Below are positions 8,468 through 17,563 of a stretch of 64,000 nt of DNA, piece by piece (position 1 is the first letter of the stretch; the number at the start of each line of letters is the position of its first letter). The translations under genes were made by a program, and so were the position numbers. The stretch comes from Marinobacter sp. MDS2 (GTDB taxonomy: Bacteria; Pseudomonadota; Gammaproteobacteria; Pseudomonadales; Oleiphilaceae), in assembly GCF_030718085.1 (NCBI RefSeq), contig NZ_JAVAJF010000001.1, positions 1,240,001 through 1,304,000 on the forward strand, written 5' to 3'. The notes beneath the pieces were generated by a model, which had not been told where the DNA came from, ran no database searches, and was given only the letters and a program-made list of their open reading frames with translations.

Positions 8468-9088
8468 ATGAATGAGCCGTTGAAATCACGCCGGGAAAAG
8501 GAAAAACAGGCACGATACAGCGCCATACTGGATGCGGCCGAAACCGTCTTTTCGGACAAGGGCTACGACCGCACGTCGATGGACGACATTGCCCGCACCG
8601 CCAACCTCAGCCGGGCGCTGCTATATGTGTATTTCAAAGATAAAGCGGCTATTCAGATGGGCATCATGCAGCGAGCGGGGCAAAATCTGGTGGAGCGTTT
8701 CAAGGCCACTCATTGCCCGAACCATACCGGGCTGGCACAGATAAGGGCCATGGGTGAGGCCTACTACAAATTCTATCGGGAAGAACCGGAATACTTTGCC
8801 GCACTCACCAAAGCATCCACCGTGATTGCCGACGTGGATGAAGCCCAGGCAGCAGAAATGCTTTGTTCCCGGGATGAGCTGATCAGACTCATGGTGGCCG
8901 CCCTCCAAAAAGGCCTGGAAGACGGCACCATGAGTAAAGAGCGTATTACCGATCCGACCCAGACAGCTCTCTATTTACGCGGCGCTTTGCACGGCGTGAT
9001 CATGCTGTGCGAAGGCGAAAGCATGCCTTCCGACACGCTGATCCAGCACACCATGGACATGCTGTCACACTCGATAGCAACCCCGTAA
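8468..9088 (+). CDS. TetR/AcrR-family transcriptional regulator
   Basis: DNA-binding protein of 206 residues. The N-terminal helix-turn-helix is textbook: AILDAAETVFSDKGYDRTSM and DDIARTANLSRALLYVYFKD (about residues 17-56). The C-terminal two thirds are helical ligand/dimerisation domain without a recognisable ligand signature. It is divergent from the RND adaptor-pump operon, with a palindrome pair in between, and is therefore the likely repressor of that operon. It is convergent with astB, separated by only 7 bp. A weak GAGGTAACCGCAAGCC ribosome binding region precedes the ATG. Confidence 0.9.
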   Translation: MNEPLKSRREKEKQARYSAILDAAETVFSDKGYDRTSMDDIARTANLSRALLYVYFKDKAAIQMGIMQRAGQNLVERFKATHCPNHTGLAQIRAMGEAYYKFYREEPEYFAALTKASTVIADVDEAQAAEMLCSRDELIRLMVAALQKGLEDGTMSKERITDPTQTALYLRGALHGVIMLCEGESMPSDTLIQHTMDMLSHSIATP

Positions 9089-9095
9089 ACCGGCT

Positions 9096-10436
9096 TTACC
9101 GCTGAAAATCGTAGATAGAGCCCAGCTGCAGTATGCCGGTGAGTTCGTCCAGCGCCTGTCGCACTTCATTCAGTAACTTCGGGTCTGCGAGGTCTTGCTG
9201 AACGAGCCGGTCGCGGTAATGGGTTTCCACCCAGGTTGTCAGGCGCGCGTAAAGTTCGTCGGTTAGCACAACACCCTGATTGATTGCGTGGCGCTCTTCG
9301 TCATTCAGAACCACCCGCAAACGCAGGCACGCAGGGCCGCCACCATTGCGCATGGACTGTTTCACATCCATCACTTCGACCGAAGTAATCGGGCCGTCGG
9401 ACGCCACCAACTCATCCAGATACCGGCTAACCGAAGCAACCTCCCGACACTCTCCCGGCACCACCAGCAACATGCCGTCCGGACTGTTCAACAACTGACT
9501 GTTGAACAGATACGAAGACACGGCATCTTCCAGAGGCACCTGCTGAGGGGTTACTTTGATGGCTTCCAGCTCGGCACCCAACAAACGCTCGCGAATCTCC
9601 GCCAATACCCGCTCTTCATTGAGAAATGCCAACTCGTGGTAAAACAGGCAGTTGCCATTCCCTACCGCGATTACATCGTTATGAAACACACCGGCATCAA
9701 TCGCCGCCGGGTTTTGCTGGGCAAACACCCGATTCGCATCAGCCAAACCGTGCAACCGCGCGACCGCCTGAGAAGCTTCAAGCGTTTGGCGCGCCGGGTA
9801 CATCACCGGCGCAGGAGCTTGCTGATTGAAGGCTTCCTGCCCGTACACGAACAATTCAACCCCCGGTTCACCATAATGGCCACACAAGCGCGTATGGTTG
9901 GCAGCACCTTCATCGCCAAAGTGACCGACGGACGGCAACGCCGGATGATGCGCAAAATACTGCTCGTCCCGGAAAATAGCCTTCAAGGCCCGCCCGGTAA
10001 CGGCGTGCTCGATTGAGCGATGGAACTTGGCACTGAGATTAGCCGGAGTGAAATGCACCCGATGGTCGGCCGTATCGGCGCTGGGCGAAACCGTGGCTGC
10101 GTTTGCCGTCCACATGGTGGATGCCGACGATACCGCCGCCAGAATAGCCGGAGCCTGCTTGGCGGCTGCTCCGAGAATCTGGGTGTCGCTGCCCTCGAAG
10201 CCCAGCGCGCGCAACGTCGGTAAGTGGGGGCGCTCATGAGGCGGCAACACGCCCTGCATATAACCGCGATCGGCCAGCGCTTTCATTTTTGCCAGGCCTT
10301 GCAGGGCGGCTTGTTTCGGATTGGATTCCGCGTTTACATTCGATTTGGACGCAACGTTTCCCCAGGACAGCCCCGCGTAGTTGTGGGTTGGCCCCACCAA
10401 CCCATCAAAATTAGCCTCAACTGCGTGTTTTGCCAT
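9096..10436 (-). CDS. astB: N-succinylarginine dihydrolase
   Basis: Second enzyme of the AST pathway: converts succinylarginine to succinylornithine, two ammonia and CO2. The 446-residue length matches the family (about 447). The start [20 protein letters not shown] and the segments [20 protein letters not shown] and [14 protein letters not shown] are diagnostic. The catalytic cysteine is the one in [10 protein letters not shown]. It belongs to the pentein fold of guanidine-modifying enzymes. The gene overlaps the 3' end of astA by 20 bp, so translation is probably coupled. In many gammaproteobacteria astD lies between astA and astB; here nothing separates them. Confidence 0.96.
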   Translation of the reverse strand: MAKHAVEANFDGLVGPTHNYAGLSWGNVASKSNVNAESNPKQAALQGLAKMKALADRGYMQGVLPPHERPHLPTLRALGFEGSDTQILGAAAKQAPAILAAVSSASTMWTANAATVSPSADTADHRVHFTPANLSAKFHRSIEHAVTGRALKAIFRDEQYFAHHPALPSVGHFGDEGAANHTRLCGHYGEPGVELFVYGQEAFNQQAPAPVMYPARQTLEASQAVARLHGLADANRVFAQQNPAAIDAGVFHNDVIAVGNGNCLFYHELAFLNEERVLAEIRERLLGAELEAIKVTPQQVPLEDAVSSYLFNSQLLNSPDGMLLVVPGECREVASVSRYLDELVASDGPITSVEVMDVKQSMRNGGGPACLRLRVVLNDEERHAINQGVVLTDELYARLTTWVETHYRDRLVQQDLADPKLLNEVRQALDELTGILQLGSIYDFQR

Positions 10437-11514
10437 CGTTAACCCCTATCGAGTCTTCCAGATGAATGGGCGAAAGGCCGCCGTCTTTCAGGGGCGCCAA
10501 ACGAACGGTATCACCGTTTTTTAGATGCAAGGCTTCAGCCATCGCCTGCGGAATGGTTACGGTATCTTGCCCAATGCAGCTCATTGGCAGAGTGGTCAGC
10601 CGGAAGTTATTGAACGAACGGTTGGACACCATCACCCGGTGTTCCGCAGGCACATCTAGGTCTATGGGTGAATCTCCCACAACCACATCCCGGTTCAGGG
10701 AGTCGCGCACGGTTCGAATGGTGTGCAAAAAGGCTTCAACCACCGGGCCGCCGTCAAAGATATCGACCAGCCCATTGAAATTGAAACCTTCGGCTTCGAG
10801 CATTTTGAGTGCCGGGCGGGTGTTTTCGTGCACCTGGCTGATGACTTCTCTGGCGGAATCGGGCAACAACGACAGGTAAATCGGGTACTGGGGCATCAGT
10901 TCGGCAATGAAGGACTTATTACCCAATCCGGACAACCGGTCAGCTTCCACAAATTCCATATCAAAAAACTTGCTGCCCAAGGCGTTCCAGAGGGGGCTTT
11001 GCCCCTCTTTATCCGACACCCCGCGCATTTCAGCAAACACTTTGTCCGAAAAGAACTCCCGGAAGTCATCCAGAAACATAAAGCGACTGCGAGACAGCAA
11101 CAAACCATTGCCGCCCCCTTTATAATCATCCGCCAGCAACAGCGAACAGATTTCAGTGGCATCGGTCATGTCGCTGGAGATGTGAAGAGTGGGCGTCCGA
11201 ACATGCACACCCAATTCTCGAGAGGCGTTAACGGTCAGGCTCAGTCGATAGTTGTAGAACACCTCATCCTGACCTACCCGAGCCTCAATACCGCTGATGC
11301 CAACCACCCGTTGCGCTTCGGTATCTTCGAGCGCAAACAGATAGAGAGCCTCTTCCGGCTTGCACTGTTTGCTAAACGAATCGACCGCCCAGTCGATTTT
11401 ACGTTGCAGCAATTCCCGATCGGCCGGCAGGGTGGTTAACCCCTTACCGGCGCTTTGAGCCATGGCGTACAGATCTTCGAGATCCGCTGGTTGCATCGGG
11501 CGAACAATCAGCAT
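10417..11514 (-). CDS. astA: Arginine N-succinyltransferase
   Basis: First step of AST catabolism: transfers succinyl from succinyl-CoA to the alpha-amino group of arginine. The protein is 365 residues (E. coli AstA 344) with the family start [20 protein letters not shown], the GNAT-like segment [20 protein letters not shown] and [13 protein letters not shown] near residue 135. Only one subunit gene is present, so this is not the AruF/AruG two-gene form of Pseudomonas aeruginosa. It lies between astC (62 bp upstream) and astB (overlapping), and the three form one minus-strand operon. Confidence 0.94.
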   Translation of the reverse strand: MLIVRPMQPADLEDLYAMAQSAGKGLTTLPADRELLQRKIDWAVDSFSKQCKPEEALYLFALEDTEAQRVVGISGIEARVGQDEVFYNYRLSLTVNASRELGVHVRTPTLHISSDMTDATEICSLLLADDYKGGGNGLLLSRSRFMFLDDFREFFSDKVFAEMRGVSDKEGQSPLWNALGSKFFDMEFVEADRLSGLGNKSFIAELMPQYPIYLSLLPDSAREVISQVHENTRPALKMLEAEGFNFNGLVDIFDGGPVVEAFLHTIRTVRDSLNRDVVVGDSPIDLDVPAEHRVMVSNRSFNNFRLTTLPMSCIGQDTVTIPQAMAEALHLKNGDTVRLAPLKDGGLSPIHLEDSIGVNDGKTRS

Positions 11515-11576
11515 ACTCCTCCCTCCCTCTGTTGTTCAGAGTGTGGGCGGCCCTGGCGTCAAGCCACCGTTTATTG

Positions 11577-12800
<1,224 letters not shown>

Positions 12801-13007
12801 TCAGTGACTCATTACTAAGTGACAGGTTGAATCCACCATAATACGCCTCTGATCGCATAAGAACAGCCCATTGCGACATCGCCCTGCCTGCACCTCTCCC
12901 CCTGATTAGACGTTGGTCTATCTCATGCATTTTTTGTTTGAATTGTGACCGATACGTTACTAAGTTGAAGTTGGTCCAACAAAAACAAATATGTGGAGAC
13001 AACAACA

Positions 13008-14180
13008 ATGCAGAACAATAAATTGCGAATGGCGATTCGTGCGACGGCGGCTGTGACAGTGCTGGGATTGGCTTCTCAGGCGCAGGCATTCAGCTTTAGT
13101 GCCGGTGATTACGATGTGAGCGTATACGGCTATGGTCGCTTGAATGCCAGCTATGATCTCGACAACAATCAGGCCTTAAGCACCCGCTCTGGCTCCTACA
13201 GCGGCCTTGCATCAGACGATGGAAAAGATGGTCACTTTGGTGCGGATGCGGTTCAAAGTCGGCTGGGGGTCAAAACCGTTACCCCTCAAGGCGTTGCCGT
13301 AACCGTCGAAGGTGATTTCCGAGGTGGAAATCTCCGCCTCCGCCACGGCTTCGGCGAATACAACGGCGTACTGATGGGCCAAACCTGGTCCAACTTCACC
13401 AGCTTCGTGGGCAACACCGCAACTCTAGATTTTGACTCACTCCCGGGCTTAGCTGGTTACCAAGCACGCACAGCGCAGGCTCGATACACCTCTGGGCCAC
13501 TGTCGATTGCACTTGAACAACCAAACAGCTCGATTATCGCTGCGGGGCTGGACGACGACGGAGACCCTGCAGTGCTAGATGTTGACGGCAAGGACAGTAT
13601 GCCGGCCTTCACTGCCAGGATTGAAGATTCCAACGACGGCATGAGTTACTCAGCAGCGCTGCTTGCTCACCAGGTAGGCTACGACACCGGCACTAGCGAT
13701 GAGAGCTCATTCGGCTTTGCGACCTTCGTTGCCGCCAAAATGATGCTAACCGACATGATTACCCTTCAAGGCACACTTTCCTACAGCGATGGCGCCAACA
13801 GCTATCTGTATCGCTCTGGTGACAACTTTGGAGCTCCCAGTGCTTATGTTGACAGTAGTGGTGACGTAGAAACAATTTCGGGCTACGGAGGCTCCATTGG
13901 CGCCGGCATCAATCTTGGTGGTGGCCGCAGCATTAACATCGGCTACGGTATGGTTGAAGTCGACTGGGACGACGCTGAAGATGAGGCTGCTGACGCCGGG
14001 TTTGCAGGCATTCTGGACGGCCAAAGCGAAACCAATTCTGCCGTCATGGCCAACTACAAGTGGACCCCGGTCAAGAACGTAATGATGGGCGTTGAATACC
14101 AGTTCCTGAAGCGTGAAAACGTGGACGGTTCTGACGGTGATGCAAGTCGCCTACTGTTTGCAGCGCAATATAACTTCTAA
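13008..14180 (+). CDS. DcaP-like outer-membrane porin
   Basis: Outer-membrane beta-barrel of 390 residues. The start at 13008 is chosen because GGAG (12995-12998) lies nine bases before this ATG; an in-frame GTG at 12993 would put the ribosome site inside the gene. A signal peptide ends at AQA (near residue 27). The mature part shows alternating aromatic/polar strands, SVYGYGRLNASYDLD, AVQSRLGVKT, GDFRGGNLRLRHGFGEYNGV and GQTWSNFTSF, all typical of DcaP-family trimeric porins. The last residue is phenylalanine (AAQYNF), the BAM recognition signature. Substrate is unknown; DcaP relatives pass dicarboxylates or anions. An intrinsic terminator follows at once. Confidence 0.85.
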   Translation: MQNNKLRMAIRATAAVTVLGLASQAQAFSFSAGDYDVSVYGYGRLNASYDLDNNQALSTRSGSYSGLASDDGKDGHFGADAVQSRLGVKTVTPQGVAVTVEGDFRGGNLRLRHGFGEYNGVLMGQTWSNFTSFVGNTATLDFDSLPGLAGYQARTAQARYTSGPLSIALEQPNSSIIAAGLDDDGDPAVLDVDGKDSMPAFTARIEDSNDGMSYSAALLAHQVGYDTGTSDESSFGFATFVAAKMMLTDMITLQGTLSYSDGANSYLYRSGDNFGAPSAYVDSSGDVETISGYGGSIGAGINLGGGRSINIGYGMVEVDWDDAEDEAADAGFAGILDGQSETNSAVMANYKWTPVKNVMMGVEYQFLKRENVDGSDGDASRLLFAAQYNF

Positions 14181-14210
14181 AGACTCCTTGTAGACGTTAA
14201 CTCTCCTTTG

Positions 14211-14235
14211 ACCCCGGCATCCGCCGGGGTTTTTT
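14211..14235 (+). terminator. Intrinsic terminator of the porin gene
   Basis: ACCCCGGC / GCCGGGGT arms with a four-base loop are followed by TTTTTT, 31 bp after the porin stop codon. Confidence 0.9.
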
Positions 14236-14433
14236 CGTTCTGGTTTGGTGCAACGCGCCCCAAACTAGCCCAACCTTTAACTATCCAATTCCCGCCCTCC
14301 CTTTGCTACGCTATTAAAATCAACAATTTACCACCAACCAAGAAACTGGCACAGCTCATGCAACAACTCATTTGAAGGCAGCCGGCAACGCCCCTGCCCT
14401 GCTTAATCTGCCGAAACTTCACGAGGTGTCGTT

Positions 14434-14544
14434 ATGAAACCAGCCAAAGACCAAAGTCTGCTGTTCGAACTGACCCAGCCTGCCGAGGCCTACGCCATGC
14501 AGGATCTTCACAACTACTTTGATTGGATGTTTTTCGCAAACTGA
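14434..14544 (+). CDS. Possible small protein of 36 residues, unknown
   Basis: A short open frame starts MKPAKDQSLLFELTQPAEAY and ends ...DWMFFAN. It is preceded by CACGAGG eight bases upstream of the ATG, a good ribosome site. No signal peptide or domain is recognised. Upstream, TTGCTA...TATTAAAAT near 14302-14320 could be a promoter. Support is limited to start context and codon choice; it may equally be the remnant of a longer gene. It lies in the 433-bp gap between the porin and gcdH, which otherwise holds only a terminator and a hairpin. Confidence 0.35.
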   Translation: MKPAKDQSLLFELTQPAEAYAMQDLHNYFDWMFFAN

Positions 14545-14557
14545 TTGTCCGTAAACA

Positions 14558-14594
14558 CGAAAGCCGGGATACCTTTCGGTTAACCCGGCTTTCG
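14558..14594. terminator. Bidirectional hairpin downstream of gcdH
   Basis: Eleven-bp perfect arms CGAAAGCCGGG / CCCGGCTTTCG with a 15-base loop lie 20 bp beyond the gcdH stop and 14 bp beyond the small frame. No long T tract follows on either strand, so terminator strength is uncertain. Confidence 0.5.
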
Positions 14595-14613
14595 AATTCT
14601 CTCTTAACAACAA

Positions 14614-15795
14614 TCAGAAGAAGGCTTGAATACCCGTTTGCGCGCGCCCCAAAATCAACGCGTGCACGTCGTGAGTGCCTTCGTAAGTATTCACCACTTC
14701 CAGGTTCACCAGATGGCGGGCAATGCCAAACTCGTCGCTAATGCCGTTACCGCCCAGCATGTCTCTGGCCAGCCGGGCAATTTCAAGAGCTTTACCACAG
14801 GAGTTACGCTTCATGATCGAGGTAATCTCCACCGCAGCCGTGCCTTCGTCTTTCATTCGGCCCAAGCGCAAAGCGCCCTGCAAACCAAGCGTAATCTCCG
14901 CCTGCATATCCGCCAGCTTTTTCTGAATCAGCTGATTGGCGGCCAGTGGGCGGCCAAACTGCTTGCGGTCCAGCACATACTGGCGCGCCGTGTGCCAGCA
15001 ATCTTCGGCAGCCCCTAAGGCGCCCCAGGAAATGCCGTAACGGGCTGAATCCAGGCAAGTGAACGGACCTTTCAAGCCCCTAACTTCGGGGAAAGCGTTT
15101 TCTTCCGGCACAAACACCTCGTCCATGACAATTTCACCGGTAATCGACGCTCGCAGGCCCACTTTGCCGTGAATCTCCGGCGTACTTAAGCCTTCCCAAC
15201 CTTTTTCCAGCACAAAGCCACGAATCTTGCCGTCATCGTCTTTGCCCCAGACCACAAACACATCCGCTATCGGGCTGTTGGTGATCCACATTTTGCTGCC
15301 CGTCAGCCGATAACCCCCGTCTACCTTACGGGCGCGGGTAGCCATACTGCCGGGGTCAGAGCCGTGGTCCGGCTCGGTCAGGCCGAAGCAGCCTATCCAC
15401 TCACCGGAGGCCAGTTTAGGGAGGTATTTCTGACGGGTTGCTTCGTTACCGAATTCGTAAATGGGCACCATCACCAAGGAAGATTGAACACTCATCATGG
15501 AACGATAGCCGGAATCGACTCGCTCAATCTCCCGGGCGACCAAGCCGTAGCTGACGTAGTTCAGGCCACTGCCACCGTACTGCTCGGGTATGGTGGCACC
15601 CAACAAACCACTGGCGCCCATTTCCCGAAAAATCTCGGGATCGGTGTGTTCGTTGCGGAATGCGTCTACTACGCGGGGCCGAAGATGTTTCTCGGCGAAT
15701 TGGCGGGCGCTGTCGCGCACCATTCGCTCTTCATCGGTCAGTTGTTGGTCCAGAAGAAGGGGATCTTCCCAATTGAAGCTTGCTTTGTTGGCCAT
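14614..15795 (-). CDS. gcdH: Glutaryl-CoA dehydrogenase
   Basis: FAD-dependent acyl-CoA dehydrogenase that oxidises and decarboxylates glutaryl-CoA to crotonyl-CoA in lysine/tryptophan breakdown. The 393-residue protein starts at [20 protein letters not shown]; a longer GTG start at 15813 is possible. Family marks are [11 protein letters not shown] (FAD/substrate region), [10 protein letters not shown] and the C-terminal [20 protein letters not shown] with the catalytic base E372. The segment [20 protein letters not shown] is characteristic of GcdH rather than short-chain dehydrogenases. It is transcribed away from the pdh genes' end with no close operon partner; a LysR regulator or CoA-transferase often found next to gcdH is not here. 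Confidence 0.92.
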   Translation of the reverse strand: MANKASFNWEDPLLLDQQLTDEERMVRDSARQFAEKHLRPRVVDAFRNEHTDPEIFREMGASGLLGATIPEQYGGSGLNYVSYGLVAREIERVDSGYRSMMSVQSSLVMVPIYEFGNEATRQKYLPKLASGEWIGCFGLTEPDHGSDPGSMATRARKVDGGYRLTGSKMWITNSPIADVFVVWGKDDDGKIRGFVLEKGWEGLSTPEIHGKVGLRASITGEIVMDEVFVPEENAFPEVRGLKGPFTCLDSARYGISWGALGAAEDCWHTARQYVLDRKQFGRPLAANQLIQKKLADMQAEITLGLQGALRLGRMKDEGTAAVEITSIMKRNSCGKALEIARLARDMLGGNGISDEFGIARHLVNLEVVNTYEGTHDVHALILGRAQTGIQAFF

Positions 15796-15879
15796 GATTT
15801 TATTGTCCACCAAAAACGAAATGTCTTGCCGGGTGTTGCCACTTCAACCCAAACAGATTGAAGCGGCAACAGGCTAAGA

Positions 15880-17553
15880 CTACAGCAACAAGGTGCGGAT
15901 ATCCCCAAGCAGCTGCGTGAGCAGGCTGGTGAATCGTGCGGCATCTGCGCCGTTCACTGCCCGATGGTCGTAGGACAACGACAACGGCAGCATCAGGCGC
16001 GGCTGGAATTCATTGCCGTCCCACACCGGCTTCATGGCTGCCTTGGACACACCCAGAATCGCCACCTCCGGCGTATTCACAATCGGCGTGAAGGCAGTGC
16101 CCCCGATACCACCCAAGCTGGTGATAGTGAAGCAAGCGCCCTGCATTTCAGCCGGTTTCAACTGCTTGTCCCGGGCCTTCTGTGCCAGCTCGGCGCTTTC
16201 CGCCGCCAATTCCCACAGGCCTTTCTGGTCCACATCCCGGATCACCGGCACCATCAAACCGTGCGGAGTATCCACTGCAATACCAATGTGGATGTACTTC
16301 TTGCGCACCACTTCCTTGCGCTCCATGTCCAACGACACGTTGAACTGAGGCAGCTCAGCCAGTGCTGCAGCGCAGGCTTTCAGCAAGAACGGCAGCGGCG
16401 TCATTTTCACACCACGCTTTTCACCAGCGGCCTTCTGCGCTTTGCGGAAGGCTTCCATTTCGGTGATATCAGCATCATCAAACTGGGTCACGTGGGGTAC
16501 GTTCAACCAGCTGCGCTGCATGTTGTTCGCGGTGGTGAACATCATGCGGGACATACCTTCCCGCTCAATCTCACCGAACTTACTGAAGTCCGGCAGCTTC
16601 ACAGCTGGGATGCCGCTTCCGCCACCCACAGAAGAACCCTGCTGTACTTGCTGTAGCTGGCCCTTCACGTAATCCTGAACATCGTCCTTCAGAATCCTGC
16701 TTTTCGGGCCCGACCCCTTGATACGGGTGAGGTCTGCACCCAACTCCCGGGCCAACTTCCGGACCGCAGGGCCCGCATGCACCTTGGCACCCGGAGAAGG
16801 CGGGGCGTAGGTGGCGCTTTCCGCCGAGCTGTCTTCCTGCTTTTCAGGTTTGGCGTCAGGTTTTGACTCGGACTGGTCAGTGCTTTCCTTCTTTGGCGCT
16901 TTCTCTTCGGTGCTTTCAGCTTCGTCCGGTTCACCACCTTCGTCTTCGATAACCAGGTCCAGCAAGTCGGCATCTTCGGACAGCTTGTCGCCCTCTTTCA
17001 CCAGTATCTTGCTTACCTTACCAGCGAAGGGAGACGGAATTTCCATGGTTGCTTTATCCGATTCCACCGTCACCAGTGGGTCGTCTACTGCAACCGTGTC
17101 GCCCTCGGAGACGTTAATCTCGATGACCGGAATGTCTTCCATACCGTCCAGCGAGGGCACCTTCACCCGCTCGGTGCGAGAGCCACCCGACTGTTTTTTC
17201 GGTTCGGGCTTGCTGTCTTCAGACTTGGCTTCAGATTTCTCATCCGCACCGGCTTTGCTCTCGGCCCCGGCACTCCCGGAATCCTCTTCCGAGTCGCCTG
17301 AATCACCGGAGTCATCGCTGGCCACCAACATACCAACCACGTCGCCTTCTTTGATTTTGTCACCAACTTTGGCAGTGATCTTACTGATCTTACCGGCTGC
17401 CGGTGACGGCAGTTCAACCGTCGCCTTATCGGTTTCAACCGTCAGAATCGGATCTTCTTCCTGTACTGTATCCCCTTCACTGGCGATGATTTCGATCACT
17501 TCGACTTCATCAGCACCGCCGAGATCGGGAACTTTAATTTCCTGTTCACTCAT
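15880..17553 (-). CDS. aceF: Pyruvate dehydrogenase E2, dihydrolipoamide acetyltransferase
   Basis: Core of the pyruvate dehydrogenase complex, 557 residues. Two lipoyl domains are visible, with lipoyl-lysines in VETDKATVELP (K43) and VESDKATMEIP (near 163), joined by long acidic/Lys-Pro-rich linkers. Next come the peripheral-subunit-binding domain (AVRKLARELGADLTRIKGSG) and the catalytic domain ending with HRAVNGADAARF, whose histidine is the active site. The ATG at 17553 has AAGGAGTCCGCT ahead of it; the frame is open further upstream but only inside aceE. It starts 10 bp after the aceE stop, so the two are co-transcribed. No lpd gene follows. Confidence 0.95.
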   Translation of the reverse strand: MSEQEIKVPDLGGADEVEVIEIIASEGDTVQEEDPILTVETDKATVELPSPAAGKISKITAKVGDKIKEGDVVGMLVASDDSGDSGDSEEDSGSAGAESKAGADEKSEAKSEDSKPEPKKQSGGSRTERVKVPSLDGMEDIPVIEINVSEGDTVAVDDPLVTVESDKATMEIPSPFAGKVSKILVKEGDKLSEDADLLDLVIEDEGGEPDEAESTEEKAPKKESTDQSESKPDAKPEKQEDSSAESATYAPPSPGAKVHAGPAVRKLARELGADLTRIKGSGPKSRILKDDVQDYVKGQLQQVQQGSSVGGGSGIPAVKLPDFSKFGEIEREGMSRMMFTTANNMQRSWLNVPHVTQFDDADITEMEAFRKAQKAAGEKRGVKMTPLPFLLKACAAALAELPQFNVSLDMERKEVVRKKYIHIGIAVDTPHGLMVPVIRDVDQKGLWELAAESAELAQKARDKQLKPAEMQGACFTITSLGGIGGTAFTPIVNTPEVAILGVSKAAMKPVWDGNEFQPRLMLPLSLSYDHRAVNGADAARFTSLLTQLLGDIRTLLL

Positions 17554-17563
17554 AGCGGACTCC

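Noticed and set aside
15796..15813. Upstream GTG start for GcdH
   Set aside because: The ATG at 15795 gives the family N-terminus (MANKASFNW...), and the six extra residues have no support.
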